This document shows positions 44,906-53,103 of a stretch of DNA of 64,000 bases, in pieces; position 1 is the first letter of the stretch, and every line of letters starts with the position of its first letter. The position numbers and the translations under genes were made by a program. Origin of the DNA: GH45 sp046704385. GTDB lineage: Bacteria > Bacteroidota > Bacteroidia > Bacteroidales > SZUA-534. Where the stretch lies: positions 1-64,000 of the forward strand of contig JBJKSB010000089.1 of the NCBI GenBank assembly GCA_046704385.1, given 5' to 3'. The notes under the pieces are model-generated. The model did no database searches, was not told the origin of the DNA, and saw only the letters and a program-made list of their open reading frames with translations.

Positions 44906-45715
44906 TTATTGATTATTAATTAATTGTTTTATTTTTTTAATTTGACTTGCAAAGTAAATATTTTTTTCCGGATATTTCAAACTTAATTTTTCATAAGCTA
45001 AAATAGCTTTTTCGTATTTGCCCTGCTTAATATAAATTTTTGCTAATGTGTCGGTAATAAGTTCAGGGTTGTCGATTTTTTGCTCAATCGGGAATTGATA
45101 GTCACCCTCAGCGTTATCATTATTGTAGCTGATTTTTGGTTGTTCTGTAATAAAACTATCTATCAGCCTTTTGCGATGTTCGTCTCGTGTTGGTTCTATT
45201 GGCTGTTCTTCTTTTTCTGTTGGTTTTTTCTTTTTAAAAGTCCTTTTAAAATCGTCGAGATCTATTTTATCGTCTACATTAAAAAAGGTTGATGCCTGTG
45301 CTGATCCTGTCATAATTAATTGTGAAAGTTCATCGTTTAAATCGGTGGTTTGGGTTTCAGTTTCATCTGTCAATTCAAATTCTGTAACTTCCGACAGAGC
45401 TGAAAAATCAATAATCATCTGCTCCTCGGCAGACGATTCTTTTTCAATTGAACAAAAATCATCAATAGGTAAAAGAACCCGCTTGTCGAGAAGAAAAAAA
45501 AGTTTGCTGCGATCGGTTACCCAAATCGCGGTTTTTTTCAATTCCCGATCATAACTAATGCTACCCTGGTTGTTTAAATTTTTAATATGGAGAAGCCTGG
45601 CTGATTGAAAATAAGGGTATTCCTCCAGAATTTTCTCTAACTCAGCCATCGATCGGTCATCGAGTAATTCCGGAAAATGCAGGTATTGATAAAAAAGGCT
45701 TCGTGTCATTGGCAT
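44906..45715 (-). CDS. TPR-containing hypothetical protein, 269 aa
   Basis: A soluble protein with no signal peptide. The N-terminal part (about 10-70) is helical (FPELLDDRSMAELEKILEEY, FQSARLLHIKNLNNQG), the middle is acidic and low-complexity with a Lys-rich stretch (FKRTFKKKKPTEKEEQPIEP), and the C-terminus holds a TPR-like motif (DTLAKIYIKQGKYEKAILAY, KLSLKYPEKNIYFASQIKKI). It is 10 nt upstream of secG and 8 nt after lptE, in a conserved-looking envelope operon. A scaffold or assembly role is plausible, but the function is unknown. Confidence 0.7.
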   Translation of the reverse strand: MPMTRSLFYQYLHFPELLDDRSMAELEKILEEYPYFQSARLLHIKNLNNQGSISYDRELKKTAIWVTDRSKLFFLLDKRVLLPIDDFCSIEKESSAEEQMIIDFSALSEVTEFELTDETETQTTDLNDELSQLIMTGSAQASTFFNVDDKIDLDDFKRTFKKKKPTEKEEQPIEPTRDEHRKRLIDSFITEQPKISYNNDNAEGDYQFPIEQKIDNPELITDTLAKIYIKQGKYEKAILAYEKLSLKYPEKNIYFASQIKKIKQLINNQ

Positions 45716-45723
45716 TATATATT

Positions 45724-46233
45724 TTACCAGTTTACAACAGCTTTGTTAAATATATCGTCAACCAGTTCAGCAACAATTTCGTCAACCAGTGTATTTTCAA
45801 CATCCTGAAGGCTGGCATCACTGGAATAATCAGCATATCTTGAAAAAGTAGTTTCGAAATTAGCTTTAGGGTCCATATTATTTATAAACTTAACTTTTAC
45901 TCCTATAGTCAAACGGTTTTGTGCCGCCTGATCGGTTCCGGCCTGGATATTCATTGGGCGTGTATTATAATTGACAATGGTACCTTCAAATTGGAGATCG
46001 CCGTATGATTGCACCAGCTGTAAACTGGTTTGCGACATAAATTTATCTTTAAGAGCCTCGGTAAAGGTATTGCTTAACAATGGATTAATCAGGGGGGCCA
46101 TGTTTGGAAAATCAGCTATGGATACTGTTTTAGTTCCAGGAGGGATACTGGCTCCCGTAAAAGAATAGTTAATTTTGCAGCTGTTGAATGCAACTAGTAA
46201 TAAACAGGTCAGAATCAGGTTGTATATCTTCAT
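45724..46233 (-). CDS. LptE family LPS-assembly lipoprotein
   Basis: A 169-residue lipoprotein: signal peptide with lipobox AFNSC (Cys19), then the LptE-like pattern INYSFTGASIPPGTKTVSIA, then SNTFTEALKDKFMSQTSLQL and the C-terminal strand region. LptE plugs LptD and delivers lipopolysaccharide to the outer-membrane outer leaflet. In Bacteroidota this gene normally lies between a sigma-54 activator and secG, as here, which strengthens the call. Length is normal for the family. Confidence 0.85.
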   Translation of the reverse strand: MKIYNLILTCLLLVAFNSCKINYSFTGASIPPGTKTVSIADFPNMAPLINPLLSNTFTEALKDKFMSQTSLQLVQSYGDLQFEGTIVNYNTRPMNIQAGTDQAAQNRLTIGVKVKFINNMDPKANFETTFSRYADYSSDASLQDVENTLVDEIVAELVDDIFNKAVVNW

Positions 46234-46261
46234 TCGATTGATTTAAATATTTTGACTGGTT

Positions 46262-47503
46262 TTATAAATTAATATTATATTCTTTAATTTTTCTATACAA
46301 TGTCCGTTCCGAAATTCCCAAATCTTCAGCTGCATATTTTCTTTTTCCGCCATGCTTTTCCAACGCTTTGTTAATCAGCTCTATTTCTTTATCAACTAAG
46401 GAGAGTGATTCTTCAACAAATTCTTCAGTATCTTGAATCTGGTCCCTTTTTTCGGTTTCCCGGGGTATAATAAATGAATTTTGTGTCAGGCCGTTTTCAG
46501 TATATGCAATATCCGTATCGTCGTGAAGCGTTTTCAAAATTCGTGCATGATCTTCGCTCATGGGCACATTATCAACCCCTTTATCCATTAAATCATGAAC
46601 CAGGCGTTTTAAGTCATTCATGTCGTTTTTCATATCGAAAAGCACCTTGTAAAGAATTTCACGTTCTGAATTAAAGGTTTGTTCATCAATCTTTTTATAA
46701 AGCGCCGGCAATTTGCTGCCTTCGTAAATGGGAAGATATTTTCTTAAGGTATCAGCACTGATGGTTCGGTTTTCTTCAAGTATTGATATCTGTTCGGTAA
46801 TATTCTTTAGTTGCCTGATATTTCCCGGCCACCGATAATTGATTAGTAGTTCAATGGCTTCATCGGTAAGCACCAGGGGAGGCATACGATATTTTTCAGC
46901 GGCATCTTTGGTAAATTTTCTGAACAACAAGTGAATGTCTTCTTTACGTTCGCGAAGAGCCGGCATCATTACAGGAACACTATTTAGTCTGTAATACAGA
47001 TCTTCACGGAATTTTCCTTCGTCGACAGCTTTTACCACGTTTACATTGGTTGCAGCAACTACACGAACATTGGTTTTCATTACTTTTGATGATCCGACCC
47101 TGATAAATTCACCCGTTTCAAGAACTCTTAATAAGCGAACCTGTGTAGAAAGGGGTAATTCAGCAACTTCATCTAAAAAAATAGTACCATTATCAGCCAC
47201 CTCAAAATAACCTTTTCGAGCTTCATGTGCCCCGGTAAACGAACCTTTTTCATGTCCGAACAATTCTGAATCGATGGTACCTTCGGGAATTGCACCACAG
47301 TTAACAGCAATATATTGCCCATGCTTGCGCGAACTAAATTGATGTATAATTTGTGGAAAAGTCTCTTTACCGGTTCCGCTTTCACCTGTAATCAAAACTG
47401 TTAAATCAGTTGGGGCTACCTGAATAGCTATATCAATGGCTCTGTTTAATCCATACGAATTTCCAATAATACCAAATCGTTGTTTAACAAGTTGTATATC
47501 CAT
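46262..47503 (-). CDS. sigma-54-dependent transcriptional activator (no receiver domain)
   Basis: A 413-residue AAA+ enhancer-binding protein. The AAA+ domain occupies about 8-245: Walker A GESGTGKE (40-47), the sigma-54 contact loop GSFTGA (87-92), Walker B GTIFLDEV (about 106), the R-finger region LYYRLNSVPVMMPALRER and the sensor II block NYRWPGNIRQLKNI. A linker is followed by a Fis-type helix-turn-helix (about 380-410, KRKYAAEDLGISERTLYRKI). There is no N-terminal receiver or PAS domain, so activity is probably set by another mechanism. It leads the lptE-TPR-secG set; its targets are not known. Confidence 0.93.
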   Translation of the reverse strand: MDIQLVKQRFGIIGNSYGLNRAIDIAIQVAPTDLTVLITGESGTGKETFPQIIHQFSSRKHGQYIAVNCGAIPEGTIDSELFGHEKGSFTGAHEARKGYFEVADNGTIFLDEVAELPLSTQVRLLRVLETGEFIRVGSSKVMKTNVRVVAATNVNVVKAVDEGKFREDLYYRLNSVPVMMPALRERKEDIHLLFRKFTKDAAEKYRMPPLVLTDEAIELLINYRWPGNIRQLKNITEQISILEENRTISADTLRKYLPIYEGSKLPALYKKIDEQTFNSEREILYKVLFDMKNDMNDLKRLVHDLMDKGVDNVPMSEDHARILKTLHDDTDIAYTENGLTQNSFIIPRETEKRDQIQDTEEFVEESLSLVDKEIELINKALEKHGGKRKYAAEDLGISERTLYRKIKEYNINL

Positions 47504-47702
47504 TACTTAATAGGATTTTTTGTCAGTTAATAAATTTCTTTAAACACTAAAATTCAGCATGTTAAGATTTTAAACTGTGCTTGTTTGTGAATTTATATGA
47601 CAAAATTACTTATTTATTGTTTATGTGCGAAAGTAACAAGTGTAAAATGTGGTATTTTACCGGCAAAACCGGAATATTTTGGGGGGGAAAGTAAGGTTAA
47701 AT

Positions 47703-47733
47703 AAAAAATGTCGTATAAGCCACGACATTTTTT
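47703..47733 (-). terminator. terminator after the lipoprotein gene
   Basis: aaaaaatgtcgt (47703-47714) pairs perfectly with acgacatttttt (47722-47733) around a 7-nt loop, 22 nt past the stop codon of the leftward gene at 47756. Confidence 0.9.
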
Positions 47734-47755
47734 ATTTAACTATTAAAGATAATAT

Positions 47756-48559
47756 CTAAACCAGCGTGTTTCTGAAGTTGATTATTTTATCTTTTAATGC
47801 TTCAATGTTTTTAATATCGTCTGTGCTTTTTACTTTACCAAACAGATTATCGAGTTCCTTTAAGGAAGAGTATAAATCCTTAAAATTCTCGTCATCTTTA
47901 TATTTTTCCATGAGTTTAATTAATTCCTGTAACGATTTTTTGTAATCAATAATAATATTGAATAGCGGTTGTTTGTCTTCAGCAAACTTGAGCGTCGCGC
48001 CAACCAGGTACATACCTTCAACCCAGCTCCCAGTAAGGGCATATAAAGCTATTTCGTTTTTACCGCTTTTATTCAGGAATTTTTGTGTGTTATATTGAGC
48101 CTCTTTTATAATAATAATAAGAGAATCTTTATTGTCGAGGTTGTTTTGTACGCGTTGGAAAAAATTGCGGTCAAGGGTAGTAATTTCAAGATCGCCAACC
48201 AGTTGAACAAAATTGTCAAGATACATGGCTGTTTCATCCTTTTTTTGGTAGGTGGTAGTGTAAGTCAAATCAGCTGCATAAATACCAAGGTTAATGGCTT
48301 TTTGTTTATAGGATACATAATTTTCAACATTAGCCGGGGGATTTGTTATATCAAAAATATACCCGGCACCTGATTTGTTTAAGGTTTGGATTATTTCATA
48401 TGATGAGGGCATCGGCATATTTTCAACAGCTGTATTTAAATCTTCAACGCTTACATCATCAACGGCTTCAGCCGCTTTTTTAGAGGAATTGTTATTTGAA
48501 CATGAAAATAAGAATGCGCTGAATAACAGAATTCCAATTAAAAATTTAAATTCTTTCAT
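47756..48559 (-). CDS. hypothetical lipoprotein, 267 aa
   Basis: Not assigned to a named family. Using ATG 48559 gives a lipoprotein signal peptide with lipobox LFSC (Cys20); the ATG at 48625 would put 22 odd residues in front. The mature protein begins with an Asn/Ser-rich linker, followed by an acidic helix (VDDVSVEDLNTAVENMPMPS) and a helical body (about 95-267, QLVGDLEITTLDRNFFQRVQ and similar). It is probably anchored to the outer or inner membrane. It is divergent from rplM across a 311-nt region and ends at a strong terminator. Confidence 0.75.
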   Translation of the reverse strand: MKEFKFLIGILLFSAFLFSCSNNNSSKKAAEAVDDVSVEDLNTAVENMPMPSSYEIIQTLNKSGAGYIFDITNPPANVENYVSYKQKAINLGIYAADLTYTTTYQKKDETAMYLDNFVQLVGDLEITTLDRNFFQRVQNNLDNKDSLIIIIKEAQYNTQKFLNKSGKNEIALYALTGSWVEGMYLVGATLKFAEDKQPLFNIIIDYKKSLQELIKLMEKYKDDENFKDLYSSLKELDNLFGKVKSTDDIKNIEALKDKIINFRNTLV

Positions 48560-48659
48560 GGCTGAAAAGTTTAAGTTTATTGTAAAAATAAAAATTTTGT
48601 TGGATTTTCCTGCTATTTCACCCAAAAAAGCCAGATAAAATTGAATATAAAACCAGAAT

Positions 48660-48685
48660 GCTTAATTATTGTTCAATAATTAAGC
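48660..48685. repeat. 26-bp perfect palindrome between divergent genes
   Basis: gcttaattattg (48660-48671) and caataattaagc (48674-48685) are perfect inverted copies with a 2-nt centre. There is no T run, so a protein-binding site or a cruciform is likelier than a terminator. It lies about 100 nt upstream of the lipoprotein start and about 90 nt upstream of the rplM -33 element. Confidence 0.7.
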
Positions 48686-48775
48686 TAAAGACTTGAATTT
48701 TTGCTTTTAAAAAAGGTGCTGAAAAGCAATATTAATGAGGGTTTTGGGATTATTGACAAAAATTGTTTATAATAA

Positions 48776-48805
48776 TTGTGGTTTAAAATTTAAATTGTAT
48801 TTTTG
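48776..48805 (+). promoter_or_regulatory. promoter of the rplM-rpsI cluster
   Basis: TTG (48776-48778) followed after exactly 19 nt by TATTTTTG (48798-48805) fits the Bacteroidota -33/-7 consensus. Transcription should begin near 48812, giving a leader of about 60 nt before the GTG start of rplM. Confidence 0.75.
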
Positions 48806-48870
48806 CATCCCACATTTGGCGGAATATTTTTTCGTTGTATTTATGTATTAATTAAAAAGTTAGGAGTAGA

Positions 48871-49326
48871 GTGAATACTTTAAGTTTTAAAACACAGTCG
48901 GCAAACAAGGCAACCGTTAATAAAAAATGGGTTGTGATTGACGCAAACGAAGCAGTTTTGGGTCGCCTTGCCACCGGTGCTGCTTTCCTTTTAAGGGGCA
49001 AGCATAAGACCGATTTCACTCCTCATGTTGATTGCGGTGATAATGTTATCATTATTAATGCTGAAAAAGTTCAGTTAACCGGAAACAAATGGAGTGATAA
49101 AGAGTATGTTCGTCATACCGGCTATCCTGGTGGACAACGTACTATTACTGCCGAAAAGCTAATGGTAAAAAATCCAATAGCAATGGTAGAAAAAGCTGTT
49201 AAAGGGATGCTTCCTAAAAATCGTTTAGGTAGCCAACTTTACAGGAATTTACATGTATACGCAGGTGAAACGCATCCGCACGAAGCGCAAAAACCTGAAA
49301 CAATCAGTTTAAATTCAATTAAATAG
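48871..49326 (+). CDS. rplM: 50S ribosomal protein L13
   Basis: A 151-residue large-subunit protein. Conserved blocks: WVVIDANEAVLGRLAT, RGKHKTDFTPHVDCGDNVII, KVQLTGNKWSDKEYVRHTGY and AVKGMLPKNRLGSQLYRNLH. The start is GTG, 5 nt after a purine-rich TAGGAGTAGA, one of the few Shine-Dalgarno-like sites in the window. rpsI follows after 5 nt, the usual L13-S9 pair. Confidence 0.98.
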   Translation: MNTLSFKTQSANKATVNKKWVVIDANEAVLGRLATGAAFLLRGKHKTDFTPHVDCGDNVIIINAEKVQLTGNKWSDKEYVRHTGYPGGQRTITAEKLMVKNPIAMVEKAVKGMLPKNRLGSQLYRNLHVYAGETHPHEAQKPETISLNSIK

Positions 49327-49331
49327 AAGAA

Positions 49332-49718
49332 ATGGAAGTGATTAACGCAGTTGGACGAAGAAAGTCCGCAGTTGCACGCGTTTACTTAAGCGAAGGAACT
49401 GGTAAAGTTGTGGTAAATAACAAGGAATTTAAGGAGTATTTTACTACCGGAATTTTGCAATATATTGTTTTACAACCCCTTTCTTTACTTGAAGTAGCTG
49501 ATAAGTATGACGTAAAAGTGAACTTGGATGGCGGCGGTATTAAGGGACAAGCCGAAGCTGTGCGTTTAGGTATTACCAGAGCTTTAATAGAAGCTGATGC
49601 TGAAAGCCGTGGTAAACTAAAAGCAGCAGGTTTTGTTACACGTGATCCCCGCGAGGTTGAGAGAAAAAAACCAGGACAGAGAAAAGCACGTAAGAAATTC
49701 CAGTTCAGTAAGCGTTAA
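49332..49718 (+). CDS. rpsI: 30S ribosomal protein S9
   Basis: A 128-residue small-subunit protein with the family pattern AVGRRKSAVARVYLSEG at the N-terminus, NLDGGGIKGQAEAVRLGITR in the middle and the basic C-terminal tail GQRKARKKFQFSKR, whose last Lys-Arg contacts P-site tRNA. It is co-transcribed with rplM. No terminator is seen between it and rpsB, only a 213-nt leader-like gap. Confidence 0.98.
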   Translation: MEVINAVGRRKSAVARVYLSEGTGKVVVNNKEFKEYFTTGILQYIVLQPLSLLEVADKYDVKVNLDGGGIKGQAEAVRLGITRALIEADAESRGKLKAAGFVTRDPREVERKKPGQRKARKKFQFSKR

Positions 49719-49931
49719 TAGCACTGAAGAATTTCGTTTAGTATCTAAATTGTTAAGACTTCTTTGCAGAAATTAGGGCTGAGCACGAGAAAAAAATTAC
49801 AACGAAAATTATCTCAAATCACGCCAATCCTGTTTAAGCAGGAAAACTCAAATCTAAAGTCTGTCAGTCTGAATTAAGAACTACTTAACGATTGCTTTTT
49901 CGAAGAATGTAAACGAGTTAAAAAAATTAAA
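49719..49931 (+). promoter_or_regulatory. 213-nt leader-like spacer upstream of rpsB
   Basis: No gene and no terminator. A small hairpin tcctg/cagga (49828-49843, 4-nt inner loop with an added wobble pair) sits about 90 nt before rpsB. The length and position fit an autoregulatory S2 leader, but I recognise no defined RNA family here. Confidence 0.35.
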
Positions 49932-50774
49932 ATGTCAAGAGTTAGTTTTCAGGAATTATTAGATGCAGGTGCACACTTCGGTCACCTCAAGAGAAAATGG
50001 AATCCAAACATGGCTCCCTATATTTTTATGGAGCGCAACGGCATTCACATTATCGATCTTCAAAAAACCGTTGTAAAAGTTGATGAAGCAGCTTCTGCTT
50101 TAAAACAAATTGCAAAATCCGGTCGCAAAATTTTATTTGTTGCTACCAAAAAACAAGCAAAAGATATTGTTGCCGAAACTGTAGGCAATGTAAATATGCC
50201 ATATGTTACTGAACGTTGGTCAGGTGGTATGTTAACAAACTTCCCTACTATCCGTAAGGCAGTTAAAAAAATGACTTCGATTGATAAGATGGAACAAGAT
50301 GGAACATTCGACCATTTATCAAAAAGAGAAAAACTTCAAATCACCCGTCAAAGAGCAAAATTGGAGAAAAACCTTGGTAGTATTGCCGATTTAACCCGAC
50401 TACCTGCTGCTTTGTTTGTGGTTGATATTCAGAAAGAAAAAATTGCTGTTGCTGAGGCCCGCCGTTTACAGATTCCTGTATTCGCAATGGTTGACACAAA
50501 CTCAAATCCTAACTTGGTTGATTATGCAATTCCATGTAATGATGATGCCGCAAAATCAATTTTCATTGTAGTTGACGCTGTTGCCAAAGCAATTCAGGAA
50601 GGTCTTTCTGAACGTAAGGTTGAAAAAGAAAAGGACGCTCCTGCTAAAGACAAAAAAGCTGCTCCCAAAAAGGAAACCAAAACCACAGCTAAAAAATCGG
50701 CGGCTAAAAAAGAAGCCGTTCCGGTAGCAGAAGATGCAACGGACGAAGCAAAACCTGAAGTTGAAGAAAATTAA
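49932..50774 (+). CDS. rpsB: 30S ribosomal protein S2
   Basis: A 280-residue small-subunit protein. Family blocks: LLDAGAHFGHLKRKWNPNMA, YIFMERNGIHIIDLQKT, VNMPYVTERWSGGMLTNFPT and the C-terminal part of the core IPVFAMVDTNSNPNLVDYAI with PCNDDA. The core ends near residue 228. A Lys/Ala/Glu-rich tail of about 50 residues (KKAAPKKETKTTAKKSAAKK) follows, longer than in E. coli S2 and common in this phylum. tsf follows after 40 nt. Confidence 0.98.
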   Translation: MSRVSFQELLDAGAHFGHLKRKWNPNMAPYIFMERNGIHIIDLQKTVVKVDEAASALKQIAKSGRKILFVATKKQAKDIVAETVGNVNMPYVTERWSGGMLTNFPTIRKAVKKMTSIDKMEQDGTFDHLSKREKLQITRQRAKLEKNLGSIADLTRLPAALFVVDIQKEKIAVAEARRLQIPVFAMVDTNSNPNLVDYAIPCNDDAAKSIFIVVDAVAKAIQEGLSERKVEKEKDAPAKDKKAAPKKETKTTAKKSAAKKEAVPVAEDATDEAKPEVEEN

Positions 50775-50814
50775 TAATTAAGAATTAAGAATAACTTTTT
50801 TAAAATATATTGAA

Positions 50815-51639
50815 ATGTCAATTCAAGCAGCTGACGTAGCCAAATTAAGAAAAATGACCGGTGCAGGTATGATGGACTGTAAAAAAGCCCTTACCGAAGC
50901 AGATGGTGATTTTGACAGGGCTATTCAAATTATACGAGAAAGGGGACAAGCTATTGCCAATAAACGCGCCGACCGCGAAGCTACTGAAGGAGCCGTTATA
51001 GCAAAAGTATCTGCCGATGGTAAACAAGGTGCAATTATCGCACTAAATTGCGAAACCGACTTTGTGGCTAAAAACGATGATTTTGTTGCTCTGGCTAATA
51101 AAATCTGTGATTTTGCCCTTGCCAACCTTCCTGAAAATCTGGAAGCTCTGTTAGAGCTCGATTTTGAAGGCACACCATTGAAAGATGCTGTTGTTGCGCA
51201 AAGCGGTATCACCGGCGAAAAAATGGAAATAGCTTATTACGATAAAGTAGATGCTGAAAGTGTATCGGCTTATATTCATATGGGTAATAAACTGGCAACC
51301 TTAATTGGGTTTAACCAATCGAACGTTGATTTACAAGTAGGTAAAGATGTGGCTATGCAATGTGCAGCAATGGCTCCTGTAGCTATAGACAAAGATGATG
51401 TACCTGCAAATATTATTGAGGAAGAACTTCAGATTGGCAGGGAAAAAGCAAGACAGGAAGGTAAACCCGAGGAAATGCTTGATAAAATTGCCCAGGGTCG
51501 TTTGGGTAAATTCTTCAAAGAGATGACTTTGTTGAACCAACAATCGGTTAAGGATAATAAAGTTACCATTTCGCAAATGTTAAGTGCAGCCAGCAACGGC
51601 TTGACTGTTACTGCCATGAAACGCTATGCTTTAAAATAG
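50815..51639 (+). CDS. tsf: translation elongation factor Ts
   Basis: A 274-residue nucleotide exchange factor for EF-Tu. The N-terminal UBA-like domain reads VAKLRKMTGAGMMDCKKALT with TGAGMMDCK as the signature. The dimerisation core contains ALNCETDFVAKNDDFVALAN and HMGNKLATLIGFN. Length matches the family. It is co-transcribed with rpsB and followed by a terminator. Confidence 0.98.
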   Translation: MSIQAADVAKLRKMTGAGMMDCKKALTEADGDFDRAIQIIRERGQAIANKRADREATEGAVIAKVSADGKQGAIIALNCETDFVAKNDDFVALANKICDFALANLPENLEALLELDFEGTPLKDAVVAQSGITGEKMEIAYYDKVDAESVSAYIHMGNKLATLIGFNQSNVDLQVGKDVAMQCAAMAPVAIDKDDVPANIIEEELQIGREKARQEGKPEEMLDKIAQGRLGKFFKEMTLLNQQSVKDNKVTISQMLSAASNGLTVTAMKRYALK

Positions 51640-51662
51640 TATACTATTAAATTAATATATAT

Positions 51663-51690
51663 AAGAGTCCTTAGGGGCTCTTTTTTTTTG
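51663..51690 (+). terminator. terminator after tsf
   Basis: aagagtcc (51663-51670) pairs with gggctctt (51675-51682, one G-U) around a 4-nt loop and runs into nine T residues. Confidence 0.85.
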
Positions 51691-51766
51691 ACTATTGGTT
51701 GTGTGTTGTATGAAAATGATTTATGACTTTTTTGTATATTCGAGCACCAAAAATAAAATTCAACTT

Positions 51767-52477
51767 ATGATAAAATATAAACGCGTATTACTTAAGCTCA
51801 GTGGTGAATCGTTAATGGGTGATAATTCACATGGAATTGAACCTAAACAATTAAATGAGTATGCACAGCAAATTAAATCTGTGGTTGACCAAGGAGCACA
51901 AGTGGGTGTTGTAATTGGTGGAGGAAATATTTTCAGAGGTTTAAGCGGAGCGGCTGCCGGATTCGATCGTATAAACGGCGACTACATGGGAATGCTGGCA
52001 ACGGTGATCAATTGTCTGGCTTTGCAATCTGCACTTGAAGCTGTTAATTGTCTGTCAACTGTTTTAACGGCCATAAGGATGGAACCAGTGGCAGAATTTT
52101 ACAGCAAACAAAAAACCCGACAATTACTTGAAAGCGGACATGTAGTGATTTTTTCAGCAGGAACAGGTAATCCTTATTTTACTACTGATACAGCATCAGC
52201 TTTGCGCGCTATCGAAATGAAAGCTGAGGTTATGTTGAAAGGTACACGCGTTGACGGGGTTTATACTGCCGATCCGGAAAAAGACCCATCGGCAACAAAG
52301 TTTGATCAAATCACCTTTATTGATGCTTATAATAAAAACCTAAAGGTTATGGACCTGACCTCGTTTACCATGTGTAAGGAAAATAACATGCCCATAATTG
52401 TATTCGATATGAATAAGCCCGGTAATCTTGAAAAAGTTATTTTGGGTGAAAAAATTGGAACTTTAGTAAGTAATTAA
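51767..52477 (+). CDS. pyrH: UMP kinase
   Basis: A 236-residue amino-acid-kinase-fold enzyme that phosphorylates UMP to UDP. The start is ATG 51767 (MIKYKRVLLKLSGESLMGDN); the ORF is open up to 51695, but those residues do not match the family. Motifs: KLSGESL, VGVVIGGGNIFRG, YMGMLATVINCLALQSALE, VIFSAGTGNPYFTTDTASAL, and KGTRVDGVYTADPEKDP. Length is normal. It follows the tsf terminator, so it needs its own promoter, and frr follows after 34 nt. Confidence 0.97.
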   Translation: MIKYKRVLLKLSGESLMGDNSHGIEPKQLNEYAQQIKSVVDQGAQVGVVIGGGNIFRGLSGAAAGFDRINGDYMGMLATVINCLALQSALEAVNCLSTVLTAIRMEPVAEFYSKQKTRQLLESGHVVIFSAGTGNPYFTTDTASALRAIEMKAEVMLKGTRVDGVYTADPEKDPSATKFDQITFIDAYNKNLKVMDLTSFTMCKENNMPIIVFDMNKPGNLEKVILGEKIGTLVSN

Positions 52478-52511
52478 ATATATTTACTGTATTAATCAAA
52501 TCTGAATTACG

Positions 52512-53075
52512 ATGACTGAGGATATAAATATGGTAATTGAAATGACTAAAGAATCGATGGATAAAGCTATTGGCCATCTTGATGTTTCTTTGGCTCATAT
52601 ACGTGCTGGCAAAGCTGACACAAGAGTTCTTGACGGAATTACTGTTGATTATTACGGATCAGCTGCCCCTTTAAGCCAGGTATCGAATATAAATACCCCC
52701 GATGCCCGCACCATTAAAGTGCAACCCTGGGAAAAAAACATGATTGATCCTATTGAAAAGGCAATTTTATATGCCAATTTGGGACTTAATCCTACCAACA
52801 ATGGTGAAGCTATCTTGATTAACATACCTCCTTTGACTGAGGAAAGGAGAAAAGACCTGGTGAAACAGGCTCGGCATGAAGGCGAAAACGCGAAAGTTAG
52901 CATCCGTAATGCGCGTAAGGATGCCATCGATCAATTTAAACACATGAAAAAAGATGGTTTATCTGAAGATATGGAAAAGGATGCTGAGGTTGAAGCTCAG
53001 ACCTTGACCGATGATTATACCAAAAAGATTGATGAAATGATAAAGCAGAAAGAGATTGATATTATGACATTATAG
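52512..53075 (+). CDS. frr: ribosome recycling factor
   Basis: A 187-residue factor that splits post-termination ribosomes with EF-G. Characteristic blocks: SLAHIRAGKADTRVLDGITV, YYGSAAPLSQVSNINTPDAR, ALYANLGLNPTNNGEAILIN and IPPLTEERRKDLVKQARHEG with KVSIRNARKDA. Two-domain layout and length are normal. It completes the translation cluster and ends at a terminator shared with the converging radical-SAM gene. Confidence 0.98.
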   Translation: MTEDINMVIEMTKESMDKAIGHLDVSLAHIRAGKADTRVLDGITVDYYGSAAPLSQVSNINTPDARTIKVQPWEKNMIDPIEKAILYANLGLNPTNNGEAILINIPPLTEERRKDLVKQARHEGENAKVSIRNARKDAIDQFKHMKKDGLSEDMEKDAEVEAQTLTDDYTKKIDEMIKQKEIDIMTL

Positions 53076-53077
53076 TT

Positions 53078-53103
53078 AATCCGGCTGATGCCGGATTTTT
53101 TAT
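53078..53103 (+). terminator. terminator after frr
   Basis: aatccggc (53078-53085) pairs perfectly with gccggatt (53090-53097) around a 4-nt loop, followed by T residues. It slightly overlaps the stop of the converging gene at 53100. Confidence 0.9.

Larger units (their letters stand above)
48560..48870. other. 311-nt divergent region between the lipoprotein gene and rplM
   Basis: No gene. Contains a 26-bp palindrome (48660-48685) and the rplM promoter (48776-48805). Confidence 0.6.

Noticed and set aside
45171..45554. 127-codon plus-strand ORF opposite the TPR gene
   Set aside because: Antisense shadow of 44906-45715; Ser/Phe-rich composition mirrors the real gene.
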